A stretch of 64,000 bases of DNA from Lachnospiraceae bacterium (GCA_900757195.1 CAAEMZ010000033.1:62001-126000); one strand, 5' to 3'. Positions 18,429 to 27,408 are shown, counted from the stretch's first letter. Program-made: numbers and translations. Notes: generated by a model not told the origin, from the letters alone.

Positions 18429-18929
18429 ATGAAATTGACCCATATAAATAATCAGGGCCGGGCAAAAATGGTGGATGTTTCGGAAAAAGATGAGACCCGG
18501 CGTGTGGCAGTGGCCTTTGGAAAAATAAGTATGAAAAAAGAGACTCTGGAACGGATATTGAGCGGCGGCATCAAAAAGGGCGATGTCCTTTCGGTGGCCC
18601 AGGTGGCCGGAATTATGGCGGCAAAGCGGACCTTTGAGACGATTCCCATGTGTCATCCGCTGCTTCTGACCGGGGCAGATGTGGAATTCACCCCGGCAGG
18701 CGACGGTATCGAGATTCGTATGACTGTAAAGACCAGAGGAAAAACCGGCGTCGAAATGGAGGCGCTGAACGGTGTCAGCGCGGCGGCGCTGACGATTTAT
18801 GATATGTGTAAGGCAATAGACCGGGGGATGGTCATCGAAAAAATCTGTCTTCTGGAAAAAGACGGCGGACGTTCCGGGCATTTTATCCGTGAAGAATCAT
18901 TTTGCAAACAGGAAAAAAATAGTGTATAA
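18429..18929 (+). CDS. moaC: Cyclic pyranopterin monophosphate synthase
   Basis: 166 residues. [23 protein letters not shown], the [13 protein letters not shown] segment and [13 protein letters not shown] are the MoaC signatures. It makes cPMP, the second step of molybdenum cofactor synthesis, after MoaA. No other Moco gene is in the window, so this copy stands alone. The C terminus has a short extension (about 8 residues). The promoter for the next gene lies inside its last codons. Confidence 0.95.
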   Translation: MKLTHINNQGRAKMVDVSEKDETRRVAVAFGKISMKKETLERILSGGIKKGDVLSVAQVAGIMAAKRTFETIPMCHPLLLTGADVEFTPAGDGIEIRMTVKTRGKTGVEMEALNGVSAAALTIYDMCKAIDRGMVIEKICLLEKDGGRSGHFIREESFCKQEKNSV

Positions 18930-18930
18930 T
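18902..18930 (+). promoter_or_regulatory. Promoter of the GtrB-like gene
   Basis: TTGCAA (18902-18907), 17-nt spacer, TATAAT (18925-18930), overlapping the 3' end of moaC. Confidence 0.65.
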
Positions 18931-18977
18931 AGGGAACGCTTCATAATAAATTTGTATCACAGAAAAGAGGAATTCAG

Positions 18978-19904
18978 ATGGCATTATTATCTGTTGTTTT
19001 GCCGGCATATAATGAAGAAATGATGATTGACAAAGCATCTGAGTGTCTGACAGAATTATTGGGCTCAGAGCATATTGATTTTGAACTTGTATTTGTCGAT
19101 GATGGTTCCAGGGATCAAACGTGGATTAAAATAGAAAAACAGTCCCGGAAGAACAGCGCTGTCCGGGGCGTTAAGTTTTCCAGAAATTTTGGAAAGGAAG
19201 CGGCGATTTTTGCCGGCCTGGCAGAGGCTGGCGGCAACTGTGTGGTCGTTATGGACTGCGATCTGCAGCATCCGCCGGAAACGGTGGTAGAGATGTACCG
19301 GCTCTGGGAAGACGGCTATGAGGTCGTGGAAGGTGTTAAACGGAGCCGTGGCAGGGAAGGAGCGGCCCATAAGGCCAGCGCCGGAATGTTTTACAAAATT
19401 ATGAGTAAGGCGACAAAAATCGACATGTCCAGGGCATCCGATTTTAAATTGCTGGACCGGAGAGCAGTTGCTGTTCTGCTCGGGATGCCGGAGCGGAATG
19501 CTTTTTTCAGAGCCCTCTCATCCTGGATCGGTTTTCAGACAGCTACGGTTGAATTTGATGTACGGGAACGGGAGGCCGGGGAATCAAAATGGTCTACCTG
19601 GTCACTGGTGAAATACGCGGTGACCAATATTGCGGCATTTTCGTCGGTGCCGCTTCAGATTGTGACGGTGGCAGGCGCATTTATGTTTGTTCTCGCAATA
19701 ATTCTGGGGATCGAATCCCTGGTGAAATACTTCGGCGGTCAGGCGATGGAAGGCTTTACCACGGTCATACTGCTGCTGCTCATTATCGGGAGTCTTGTGA
19801 TGATGAGTCTGGGGATTATCGGTTATTATATTGCTAAAATCTACGAGGAAGTCAAAGGCCGGCCGAGATATATTATTTCAAAAACGGCAGGCGGAAAGAA
19901 ATAA
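18978..19904 (+). CDS. GtrB/CsbB-like polyprenyl-phosphate glycosyltransferase
   Basis: 308 residues, GT2 family. The GT-A domain begins LLSVVLPAYNEE, with VFVDDGSRDQT and the metal-binding MDCDLQHPPE. Two C-terminal membrane helices lie near 225-245 and 258-285. This is the layout of GtrB, CsbB and DPM1-like enzymes that charge undecaprenyl phosphate with a sugar on the inner face. In Bacillus, CsbB supplies YfhO for lipoteichoic acid glycosylation; a YfhO gene lies at 781-3459. No GtcA-type flippase gene is seen nearby. The sugar is unknown. Confidence 0.88.
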   Translation: MALLSVVLPAYNEEMMIDKASECLTELLGSEHIDFELVFVDDGSRDQTWIKIEKQSRKNSAVRGVKFSRNFGKEAAIFAGLAEAGGNCVVVMDCDLQHPPETVVEMYRLWEDGYEVVEGVKRSRGREGAAHKASAGMFYKIMSKATKIDMSRASDFKLLDRRAVAVLLGMPERNAFFRALSSWIGFQTATVEFDVREREAGESKWSTWSLVKYAVTNIAAFSSVPLQIVTVAGAFMFVLAIILGIESLVKYFGGQAMEGFTTVILLLLIIGSLVMMSLGIIGYYIAKIYEEVKGRPRYIISKTAGGKK

Positions 19905-19907
19905 AAC

Positions 19908-19935
19908 TTTACAAATGCACAGACTGTGTTATACT
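19908..19935 (+). promoter_or_regulatory. Promoter of the thiamine salvage operon
   Basis: TTTACA (19908-19913), 16-nt spacer, TATACT (19930-19935). A 9-bp perfect hairpin (CATACATCC/GGATGTATG, loop GGA, 19955-19975) lies at the start of the expected transcript, ahead of the riboswitch. Confidence 0.65.
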
Positions 19936-19992
19936 GAAATGGCAAATGATGTTGCATACATCCGGAGGATGTATGTCCGTAAATGAATAAAG

Positions 19993-20078
19993 GTGTGCTG
20001 GGGGAGCGAAAGCTGAGAGCGTCCGAAGGACGTGACCCTTTGAACTTGATGCGGGTAATACCGACGTAGGGAAGCAGA
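19993..20078 (+). promoter_or_regulatory. TPP riboswitch (THI element)
   Basis: CTGAGAG, GACCCTTTGAACTTGAT, GGGTAATACCG and CGTAGGGAAGCA occur in the fixed order and spacing of the TPP aptamer. A terminator follows at 20095-20122, so TPP should stop transcription of the tenA operon. Confidence 0.95.
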
Positions 20079-20094
20079 TAAACAGATATAGAAT

Positions 20095-20122
20095 GGGCTT
20101 TCCTTTTGGAAAGTCCTTTTTT
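20095..20122 (+). terminator. TPP-riboswitch terminator
   Basis: GGGCTTTCC, TTTT loop, GGAAAGTCC (one G-U pair), then six Ts. Confidence 0.88.
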
Positions 20123-20200
20123 GATTTTACAGCATATTTTTGTAAAGTCAGAAGCGCTCTGGAAAAGATGCACTGAGCATACCGCTATGGAGGAGAAAAA

Positions 20201-20863
20201 ATGACATTAACAGACGAATTGTATGAAAGTGTAAAAGACATTTGGAAAGGGTATCCGAAACATCCTTTTGTACAGGGCATCGGGGACGGAAGCCTTCCGA
20301 TTGAAAAGTTCCGGTTTTACATGCTGCAGGACTATTTATATTTATATGAATATGCCAAGGTGTTTGCTCTGGGCGTTGTAAAAGCCAAAGAACCGTCCAT
20401 GATCCGGCGTTTTTCCTGGTTTGTGGAAGATACGCTGGGCGGTGAGATGGATATCCATTCCGGCTATATGGAACGCCTTGGGATTACCGATGAGGATATT
20501 GCCAGAGCATCCATGAGCCTTGCCAACGCTTCTTATACAAGCTATATGCTGAATGTGGGATTTAAGGGAGATGTGCTGGATATTCTGGTGGCAATCCTCT
20601 CCTGTGCCTGGAGTTATGCGGAGATTGGCCGCGAGGTGGCTGCGGCTTATCCGGAATCCGTTCAGCATCCGTTTTACGGTGAATGGGTCAAAGGCTATAC
20701 TTCAAAAGAATATAATGAAATGAATGATGAGATATTATATTTAGTCAATACCCTTGGAGAAAAAATCAGCCGGGCCCGGGTGGCGGAGTTGAAAGAGGTT
20801 TTTGTAAACTGCAGCCGCTACGAAGCCATGTTCTGGGATATGGCATGGAATATGGAGATGTAA
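20201..20863 (+). CDS. tenA: TenA thiaminase II / aminopyrimidine aminohydrolase
   Basis: 220 residues, all-helical TenA fold. LQDYLYLYEYAKV carries the pyrimidine-binding Asp. ILSCAWSYAEIG has the catalytic Cys of the TenA-C class, and SRYEAMFWDMAW holds the C-terminal Glu and Trp. It releases HMP from degraded thiamine (aminopyrimidine). It is first in a TPP-controlled operon with an ABC transporter of the ThiXYZ type, which fits uptake and recycling of formylaminopyrimidine, as known in Bacillus. The partner deformylase (YlmB) is not in the window. Confidence 0.95.
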   Translation: MTLTDELYESVKDIWKGYPKHPFVQGIGDGSLPIEKFRFYMLQDYLYLYEYAKVFALGVVKAKEPSMIRRFSWFVEDTLGGEMDIHSGYMERLGITDEDIARASMSLANASYTSYMLNVGFKGDVLDILVAILSCAWSYAEIGREVAAAYPESVQHPFYGEWVKGYTSKEYNEMNDEILYLVNTLGEKISRARVAELKEVFVNCSRYEAMFWDMAWNMEM

Positions 20864-20866
20864 AAA

Positions 20867-21616
20867 ATGCTGACTTTTAAAAATGTAACCTTTCGATATC
20901 CGGAAGACGAAACGGCGATGATGGAAAACCTTTCTTTTCACGTGGAACGGGGCGCCTTTGTTTCTTTGATCGGCGCCAGCGGCTGCGGCAAGAGTACGGT
21001 TTTCCGGCTGATTAACCGGCTTTTGGAACCGCAGAACGGTGAAATTTTTGTTGATGGAAAAGAAATCCATCAAATCCGCAGTTATGCGGGGTATATGCCC
21101 CAGAAGGACCTTTTATTTCCCTGGCGGACGATTGAAAAAAATCTCTGCCTTCCGATGGAAATACAGAAAATCGGCCGGGAAGAACAGAAGGAGCGGGTGA
21201 CCCGGGTACTGGAACAGGTGGGGCTGGAGGGTTACCGGAACAAATATCCGAAGGATCTTTCCGGCGGAATGCGCCAGCGGATTTCCTTTGCCAGGACACT
21301 GCTGACAGAGGCGGATCTCATGCTTCTGGATGAGCCCTTCAGCGCGCTGGATGCTCTGACCCGGATGGATATGCAGGAATGGCTGCTTCATCAGTGGGAG
21401 CATTTTCATAAAACCATCGTGTTTATTACCCATGATGTGGAAGAGGCGGTCTTTCTTTCAAAGAAAATTTATATTATCACGGAAACGCCGATGACCCATC
21501 TGGAGGTTGTGGACGTTCCGGAGGGCTATCCGAGAAACCGGGAGTTTTTGCGGCGGCCGGATATAGAGATGCTGAAAGAAAAGCTGACCCGTCAGCTCAG
21601 AAAGCAGGTGAATTAA
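20867..21616 (+). CDS. thiZ: Thiamine-precursor ABC transporter ATPase
   Basis: 249 residues. Walker A GASGCGKST, Q-loop YMPQKDLLFPW, signature LSGGMRQR, Walker B LMLLDEPFSALD and switch His in FITHDVEEA are all intact, so the ATPase should be active. It is of the nitrate/sulfonate/taurine type used by ThiXYZ. It starts 3 bp after tenA and 1 bp before the permease gene, within the TPP-riboswitch operon. Confidence 0.93.
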   Translation: MLTFKNVTFRYPEDETAMMENLSFHVERGAFVSLIGASGCGKSTVFRLINRLLEPQNGEIFVDGKEIHQIRSYAGYMPQKDLLFPWRTIEKNLCLPMEIQKIGREEQKERVTRVLEQVGLEGYRNKYPKDLSGGMRQRISFARTLLTEADLMLLDEPFSALDALTRMDMQEWLLHQWEHFHKTIVFITHDVEEAVFLSKKIYIITETPMTHLEVVDVPEGYPRNREFLRRPDIEMLKEKLTRQLRKQVN

Positions 21617-21617
21617 G

Positions 21618-22361
21618 ATGAAACGATATGGACCTTCCGTTGTTTTTCTGGCAGTCCTGCTTTTCCTTTGGCAGTTTGGTGCGGGGATGATGAACGCGGC
21701 GTATATTTTGCCGACACCGACGGGGATTTTGAAAAAGCTCTGGGAGCTCAGAGAACCCCTGTTTCTGATTCATCTGCCGGCAACGATGAAAGTCACGCTC
21801 ATCGGTCTGCTGATTTCTGTGGTGCTCGGTATCGGCCTGGCAGTGCTCATGGATGTGAACCCGGTGATCGAACGGGCGCTGTACCCGATTGTGATCGCTT
21901 CCCAGACCATTCCGACAACGGCAATCGCGCCCCTTTTTGTCGTATGGTTTGGCTATGGCATCTGGAGTAAGATTGTGGTGACGATACTGATGACATTTTT
22001 TCCGATTACGATTACCGTCTTTGACGGGTTTAAATCGGCAAAGCGGGAAATGGAGGAACTGCTGATCAGTTATGGCGCGTCCAAAAAGGACATTTTTTTG
22101 AAACTCAAGCTGCCGACGGCGCTGCCTCACTTTTTTTCTGCCATAAAGATGGCGATTCCTTTGAGTGTGATCGGCGCTGCCATTGGAGAATGGCTCGGAG
22201 CCCAGAGCGGCCTCGGGTATTTCAGCCGGCGGATGATGACACAGCTAGACGGAGCCGGCGTTTTTGCACCGATTCTTTTATTATCGGCAGTAGCCATGAT
22301 CTTCGTGGGAATAATCAGCCTGCTTGAAAATATTTTAATTAAATGGAGGAAAGAGCTATGA
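21618..22361 (+). CDS. thiX: Thiamine-precursor ABC transporter permease
   Basis: 247 residues, about six membrane helices. The cytoplasmic coupling loop reads ISYGASKKDIFLKLKLP, the BPD_transp_1 (EAA-like) motif. It overlaps the binding-protein gene by 4 bp (ATGA), so the two are translationally coupled. Substrate specificity is inferred from the operon and the riboswitch. Confidence 0.92.
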   Translation: MKRYGPSVVFLAVLLFLWQFGAGMMNAAYILPTPTGILKKLWELREPLFLIHLPATMKVTLIGLLISVVLGIGLAVLMDVNPVIERALYPIVIASQTIPTTAIAPLFVVWFGYGIWSKIVVTILMTFFPITITVFDGFKSAKREMEELLISYGASKKDIFLKLKLPTALPHFFSAIKMAIPLSVIGAAIGEWLGAQSGLGYFSRRMMTQLDGAGVFAPILLLSAVAMIFVGIISLLENILIKWRKEL

Positions 22362-23404
22362 AAAAAATACTGGCAATTCTTATGTGCGGTGCCTTACTGA
22401 TGGGATTTACCGCCTGCGGACAGAAAACAACCGAAAAAACGGCGTCAACCGACAGCCCGGAGGGGGCTCAGGAAGAAAGCGGCGCATCAGCCGATCTGAA
22501 GGAAGTCAATGTGGTATTGGACTGGTATCCGAATGCGGTGCATGCATTTATCTATGATGCGATTGAAAAAGGCTACTATGCGGAAGAGGGAATTAAAGTG
22601 AATGTCCAGTTCCCGTCCAACACCAATGACGCCATGTCGCTGACAGCGGCAGGCAAGGCGGAAGTCGGCATTTACTATTTGCCGGATGTGATTATGGCCC
22701 GGGCAAACCAGGATGTGCCGATCCGCTGTATTGGAGCCCTGACTCAGTCAGACCTGAATATCATTTTGTCACTGAAGGAAAAAAATATTCAGAGTCCGAA
22801 GGATCTGGTCGGAAAGACGATCGGCTATTCCGGAACCGAACTGAGTGAAGCGATGGTTCGGGAAATGATGGAAACCGCCGGCGTTTCTGCGGATTCTGTG
22901 ACGATGGTGGATGTCGGTTTTGACCTGATGTCTTCGATGACGACCGGCCAGGTGGATGCGACCATCGGCTGCATGGTGAATCATGAAGTGCCTCAGATGG
23001 AAAAGGAAGGATTTGAAGTAAATTATTTTTATCCGCATGAATATGGCGTGCCGGGCAGCTATGAGTTGATTTTTGTCACAAGTGATGATATGATTAACAA
23101 CAACGCTGATGTTTTGGCGGCATTCATGAGAGCTTCGGCCAAAGGGTTTGAAGATATGAAGGCAGACCCGGAAGCAGTTCTGGATATTTTACTGAAAAAT
23201 CAGAATGAAGAAAATTTCCCGCTGGATAAAGATGTCGAAATGCGGAGTATGGAAGTGCTCCTGCCGGTGCTGGCATCTTCCGAAGGCACCTTTGGCGCGC
23301 AGGAAGCTTCAGTATGGCAGGCAAATATCGACTGGCTGAAGGAAAAAGGACTTCTTAAGAATGAAATTACGCCGGAGGAACTGATGGCGGATGTCATGAA
23401 TTAA
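22358..23404 (+). CDS. thiY: Thiamine-precursor binding lipoprotein (NMT1/THI5-like)
   Basis: 348 residues. The signal peptide ends in the lipobox GFTAC with the acylated Cys, followed by a Ser/Thr/Glu-rich linker and an NMT1/THI5-like periplasmic-binding fold. The start VNVVLDWYPNAVHAFIYDA is typical of HMP/formylaminopyrimidine-binding ThiY. The ATG at 22358 overlaps the permease stop and has GGAGG upstream; an earlier in-frame ATG is less well placed. It gives the importer its specificity outside the membrane. Confidence 0.93.
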   Translation: MKKILAILMCGALLMGFTACGQKTTEKTASTDSPEGAQEESGASADLKEVNVVLDWYPNAVHAFIYDAIEKGYYAEEGIKVNVQFPSNTNDAMSLTAAGKAEVGIYYLPDVIMARANQDVPIRCIGALTQSDLNIILSLKEKNIQSPKDLVGKTIGYSGTELSEAMVREMMETAGVSADSVTMVDVGFDLMSSMTTGQVDATIGCMVNHEVPQMEKEGFEVNYFYPHEYGVPGSYELIFVTSDDMINNNADVLAAFMRASAKGFEDMKADPEAVLDILLKNQNEENFPLDKDVEMRSMEVLLPVLASSEGTFGAQEASVWQANIDWLKEKGLLKNEITPEELMADVMN

Positions 23405-23416
23405 GGAGGAAAAGAA

Positions 23417-23983
23417 ATGGATAAGATGGCTCAGATAATACCGGTTGTGCAGTCCTGGGCGATTCCGGTGTTATGTGTCATTATGGTAATTGCGGCATTG
23501 AATATGATGAAACAGCCGGGAAAGACTCAGGTGACCGATGAAAACAATTTTAAAGTGACGGAGAACAGCTTTTGGCTGGTTCTCGCAGGGTTCACCGTGC
23601 TGATCGCGGCGATTCTCATCTGGATGGGTGTGACTCATGATAATGCAGGACAGGCGATCGCTACATATATTATGGCGGGATTGTGTGTGGCTGCAGCGAT
23701 TGCTTTTGTATATGTATATTTCAAAAAGAATCTGACTGTTGAAGGCGATACGCTGACTTATCAGCCGATCTGGGGCAAAAAAGTGACCTGTGCGGCGAAG
23801 ACTGTCGGAAAAATTGAACGGCTGGAATCATCGAGGGGCGAGAGCTTTAAATTTTACAATCGTTCCGGAAAGCTGCTTTTTGAAATCCAGGGCTATATGG
23901 TCAATTCAAAGGCGCTGCTGAAGCATATGAAAAAATATCCGGTAAAAATCACCCGGATCGAAGCCGACGCATCAAATAAATAA
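23417..23983 (+). CDS. Small membrane protein with PH-like tail (DUF6560-like)
   Basis: 188 residues. Three membrane segments (about 13-30, 52-71, 79-100) are followed by a soluble beta-rich region of about 85 residues (VEGDTLTYQPIWGKKVTC, FKFYNRSGKLLFEIQG) resembling bacterial PH-like domains. I do not recognise a function; the DUF6560 label is a tentative recollection. It starts 12 bp after thiY with its own AGGAGG and ends the TPP-riboswitch transcript, so it should rise when thiamine is scarce. Confidence 0.65.
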   Translation: MDKMAQIIPVVQSWAIPVLCVIMVIAALNMMKQPGKTQVTDENNFKVTENSFWLVLAGFTVLIAAILIWMGVTHDNAGQAIATYIMAGLCVAAAIAFVYVYFKKNLTVEGDTLTYQPIWGKKVTCAAKTVGKIERLESSRGESFKFYNRSGKLLFEIQGYMVNSKALLKHMKKYPVKITRIEADASNK

Positions 23984-23991
23984 AAAGATTT

Positions 23992-24035
23992 AAGGGAAGC
24001 TGAACTGGTTTAATGGCCGTTCGGCTTCCCTTTTT
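23992..24035 (+). terminator. Terminator of the thiamine operon
   Basis: AAGGGAAGC and GCTTCCC arms with an inner GAAC/GTTC pair, followed by five Ts. Confidence 0.85.
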
Positions 24036-24036
24036 C

Positions 24037-24065
24037 TTGACATTCCCTGCAAAAAGACATATACT
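24037..24065 (+). promoter_or_regulatory. Promoter of fabH
   Basis: TTGACA (24037-24042), 17-nt spacer, TATACT (24060-24065), directly after the thiamine operon terminator. Confidence 0.75.
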
Positions 24066-24114
24066 TTGAATATCAAACTATTTGAAATTATATGTAAATT
24101 GAAAGGATATAAAT

Positions 24115-25092
24115 ATGACACGAGCAAAAATATTGGGAACAGGACGGGGCCTTCCTGAAAGAGTTGTTACAAATGATGATCTGGCGGAATTTCTGGATAC
24201 GAGCGATGCCTGGATCCGGGAGCGGACCGGAATCTGTCAGCGCCGGATCGCGGCGAAGGAAACACTGCTGGAACTCTGTGAAGAAGCGGCCAGACAGGCG
24301 ATGGACCAGTCGGGCGTCGAAGCCGGGGAACTGGATATGATTATCGCAGCCACACTGACGGCAGATCATCCGCTGCCGAATCTCTCAAGCAGCCTTCAGC
24401 GGGTTCTCGGAGCGGACAACGCCGTATGCTTTGATTTGAGCGCTGCCTGCTCGGGCTTTATTTTTGCCCTGACGACGGCACAGATGTATATTCAGAGCGG
24501 TCATGCCAAAAAGGTATTGGTTCTTGGCGGAGAAATTTTATCGAAAATTATGGACTGGACAGACCGGAGCACCTGTATTCTCTTTGGCGATGGCGCGGGT
24601 GCGGCGGTTGTCGGTGTCAGTGAAAATGAGGAAGGGATTCTGGCGGCCGATCTGGGGTCCAACGGAAAAAAAGGAGGCGTTTTAAGCCTGCCGGGGCGTC
24701 CGGTGGAAAATCCTTTCCGTCCGGCGGAAAAAGGACCGGAAAAATGTTATGTTCATATGGAAGGGCAGGAAGTCTTTAAATTTGCCGTATCCCAGGTTCC
24801 GGCCAGTATCCGGAAACTTCTTGAAGAAAGCGGAAAAAGTATTGACGATGTGGACTGCTTTGTTCTCCATCAGGCCAATCTACGGATTATACGTTCTGCG
24901 GCAAAACGGCTGAAAGCTCCGGAAGAAAAGTTTTTTATAAATATGGAACGTTACGGAAATACCTCGGCTGCCAGTGTGCCGATCGCCCTGGATGAAGGCA
25001 TCCGCAGCGGAAGGATAAAAAAAGGGGACCTGATCGTTCTTTCCGGATTTGGCGGCGGCCTGACCTGGGGGTCAATGTTGGTTCAAATGTAG
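24115..25092 (+). CDS. fabH: 3-Oxoacyl-ACP synthase III
   Basis: 325 residues, thiolase fold. The catalytic triad is visible: Cys in DLSAACSGF, His in VLHQANLRI, Asn in RYGNTSAASVP. It condenses an acyl-CoA primer with malonyl-ACP to start fatty acid synthesis. It stands alone, away from any fab cluster, next to a short-chain acyl-CoA operon. A specialised KAS III (for branched or short primers) is possible but not shown. A 354-bp regulatory gap follows. Confidence 0.93.
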   Translation: MTRAKILGTGRGLPERVVTNDDLAEFLDTSDAWIRERTGICQRRIAAKETLLELCEEAARQAMDQSGVEAGELDMIIAATLTADHPLPNLSSSLQRVLGADNAVCFDLSAACSGFIFALTTAQMYIQSGHAKKVLVLGGEILSKIMDWTDRSTCILFGDGAGAAVVGVSENEEGILAADLGSNGKKGGVLSLPGRPVENPFRPAEKGPEKCYVHMEGQEVFKFAVSQVPASIRKLLEESGKSIDDVDCFVLHQANLRIIRSAAKRLKAPEEKFFINMERYGNTSAASVPIALDEGIRSGRIKKGDLIVLSGFGGGLTWGSMLVQM

Positions 25093-25287
25093 AAAAAGAT
25101 TGGAAAATGTATTCAAATTGAGTCTTGTCAAAATGATAGCAAAAATTATGCATGAAAATTGTTAAAAAAAGGATAAATTTCGCAAATTGATGGTCAATTT
25201 ATCAAAAATGTGCTAGGATAGAACTGTAATTTTAGTGACTTTTTATTTCGGTAATTATAATTTGCAGGCAATTGTTGCAAGATAGCG

Positions 25288-25400
25288 TATGTTATAAAGC
25301 ATAGAAATGCAAAACTGCATACGCAATTGTGAAAAAAAAAACAAAAAATCCAGTAAAAATGGGGGTTCTGGAGAAATAAAACTTGGCACGGAACTTGCGG
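25288..25400 (+). promoter_or_regulatory. Sigma-54 promoter with two upstream activator sites
   Basis: The -24/-12 element TTGGCACGGAACTTGCGG (25383-25400) has GG-N10-GC exactly as required for sigma-54. Two imperfect palindromes lie upstream: TATGTT-ATAA-AGCATA (25288-25303) and AATGCA-AAAC-TGCATA (25306-25321), 18 bp apart centre to centre. Their centres are 102 and 84 bp from the -12 GC. The same two distances recur upstream of the MaoC gene at 36.6 kb. The probable activator is encoded downstream at 31658-33070. No other gene is seen in the 25093-25446 gap. Confidence 0.88.
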
Positions 25401-25446
25401 AATATAATTACTGAAAAGAAATTATAAGTTTAAGGAGGAGTATTTT

Positions 25447-26586
25447 ATGGAGTTTGGTTTATCAAAAGAGCATCTTCTGGCACAACAGTTATACAGAAGC
25501 TTTGCAGAAAAAGAAGTTAAGCCGCTTGCTCAGGAAGTGGACGAAGAAGAAAGATTCCCGGTGGAAACCATCGAGAAAATGGCTAAATATGGTATGTTAG
25601 GTATTCCTATTCCGAAGGAATACGGCGGACAGGGTGCAGATGTCCTCACATATATCATGGCTGTTGAAGAGATGGCAAAGGTTTGCGGAACAACAGCAGT
25701 TATTATGTCCGCACATACATCCTTATGCGCAACACCGATTCTTGAGAACGGTACCGAAGAACAGAAACAGAAATATTTAGTACCACTGGCAAAGGGTGAA
25801 AAACTCGGTGCATTCGCACTGACAGAACCTGGTGCAGGTACAGACGCTTCCATGCAGCAGACAAAGGCTGTTCTGGATGGCGATCATTACGTATTGAACG
25901 GTTCCAAGATTTTCATTACAAATGCTGAATTTGCAGATGTTTTCATCGTAATGGCTATGACCGACAAATCGAAAGGAACCAAAGGTATTTCCGCATTTAT
26001 TGTAGAAAAAGATTATCCTGGATTCTCCGTAGGCCCTCACGAGAAGAAGATGGGTATCCGTGGTTCATCCACATGTGAATTGATTTTCGAAAATTGTATC
26101 GTTCCAAAAGAGAACATGCTGGGCAAAGAAGGCAAAGGCTTTGCACTCGCTATGAAGACACTGGACGGCGGACGTATCGGTATCGCTGCTCAGGCGCTGG
26201 GTCTTGCTGAAGGTGCTATTGAAGAAACAGTGAAGTATACAAACGAAAGAAAACAGTTCGGAAAGAAAATTTTCCAGTTCCAGAATACACAGTTCCAGCT
26301 TGCAGATCAGTTTGCAAAAACAGAAGCCGCAAAATATCTGGTATATAAAGCAGCATGGAAGAAAGATCAGAAGCTTCCGTTCTCTGTGGATGCAGCTACA
26401 GCAAAATTATTTGCAGCAGAAACAGCAATGGCTGTTACAACAAAGGCTGTACAGCTTTACGGTGGATATGGTTACACAAGAGACTATCCGGTTGAACGTA
26501 TGATGAGAGATGCCAAGATTACTGAAATCTATGAAGGTACTTCCGAAGTTCAGAGAATGGTTATCTCTGGTTCATTGTTACATTAG
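25447..26586 (+). CDS. Short-chain acyl-CoA dehydrogenase (copy 2)
   Basis: 379 residues, full length. FAD-binding segment [27 protein letters not shown], and catalytic Glu363 in YEGTSEVQR. It is clearly paralogous to the copy at 15362-16510 but has different codon use. It is first gene of a sigma-54 operon with etfBA, a CoA-transferase and a permease. It should reduce an enoyl-CoA with electrons from the adjacent Etf; crotonyl-CoA or acryloyl-CoA are the likeliest substrates (inferred from the CoA-transferase and hydratase in the same regulon). Confidence 0.93.
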   Translation: MEFGLSKEHLLAQQLYRSFAEKEVKPLAQEVDEEERFPVETIEKMAKYGMLGIPIPKEYGGQGADVLTYIMAVEEMAKVCGTTAVIMSAHTSLCATPILENGTEEQKQKYLVPLAKGEKLGAFALTEPGAGTDASMQQTKAVLDGDHYVLNGSKIFITNAEFADVFIVMAMTDKSKGTKGISAFIVEKDYPGFSVGPHEKKMGIRGSSTCELIFENCIVPKENMLGKEGKGFALAMKTLDGGRIGIAAQALGLAEGAIEETVKYTNERKQFGKKIFQFQNTQFQLADQFAKTEAAKYLVYKAAWKKDQKLPFSVDAATAKLFAAETAMAVTTKAVQLYGGYGYTRDYPVERMMRDAKITEIYEGTSEVQRMVISGSLLH

Positions 26587-26610
26587 TATTTTGGAGAGGA
26601 GAATCAGGAC

Positions 26611-27408
26611 ATGAAAAATATTGTAGTATGTATTAAACAGGTTCCGGATACCACAGAAGTTAAACTTGATCCGGTTACCGGAACACTTATCAGAGACGGC
26701 GTTCCAAGTATTATTAACCCTGATGACAAAGCAGCTCTCGAAGTTGCATTACAGATTAAAGAAAAAACCGGAGCAAAGGTTACGGTTGTTTCCATGGGAC
26801 CTATGCAGGCAGATGTAGCGCTTCGTGAAGCTCTGGCTATGGGCGCTGACGATGCAGTGCTTGTATCCGACAGAAAGTTCGGCGGCGCTGATACATGGGC
26901 AACATCTTCAACAATTGCCGGCGCTATCAAAAAACTCGACTATGATTTAATCGTAGCCGGACGTCAGGCGATTGATGGTGATACCGCACAGGTTGGTCCT
27001 CAGATTGCAGAACATCTCGGAATCCCTCATGTCAGCTACGCAGCAAGCGTTGATGTTGAAGGCGATGATACCGTTGTTATCCGCAGAAACTTTGAAGACC
27101 GTTATCATATTATTGAAGCAAAAACACCATTGTTAATCACAACTCTCGGTGAGGAAATCGAACCTCGTTACATGAGTGTCGGCGGTATCTTCGACGCATA
27201 CAGAGAAAAAGAAGTCAAAGTATGGGGCTATGAAGATATTAAAGATGCCGTTGATGATTCCAACCTGGGCCTGAAGGGTTCTCCGACACAGGTTAAGAAA
27301 TCCTTCACGAAACCGGTGAAAGCACCTGGCGTTCTTCATGAAGATGTCAGTGCCGATGAAGCGGTTGAAATCATTATTAACAAGTTAAAAGAAAAATACA
27401 TCATTTAA
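26611..27408 (+). CDS. etfB: Electron transfer flavoprotein beta subunit (copy 2)
   Basis: 265 residues beginning MKNIVVCIKQVPDTTEVKLD, as in Etf proteins of butyryl-CoA and acryloyl-CoA reductase complexes. The nucleotide-binding region reads VAGRQAIDGDTAQVGPQIAEHL, the classical EtfB signature. It pairs with etfA 19 bp downstream. This form of EtfB is common in clostridial electron-bifurcating Bcd-EtfAB, but bifurcation is inferred, not shown. Confidence 0.95.
   Translation: MKNIVVCIKQVPDTTEVKLDPVTGTLIRDGVPSIINPDDKAALEVALQIKEKTGAKVTVVSMGPMQADVALREALAMGADDAVLVSDRKFGGADTWATSSTIAGAIKKLDYDLIVAGRQAIDGDTAQVGPQIAEHLGIPHVSYAASVDVEGDDTVVIRRNFEDRYHIIEAKTPLLITTLGEEIEPRYMSVGGIFDAYREKEVKVWGYEDIKDAVDDSNLGLKGSPTQVKKSFTKPVKAPGVLHEDVSADEAVEIIINKLKEKYII

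Noticed and set aside
25261..25280. TTGCA-N9-TGCAA inverted repeat as a third activator site
   Set aside because: Half-site sequence, spacer length and distance differ from the two paired palindromes shared by both sigma-54 loci.
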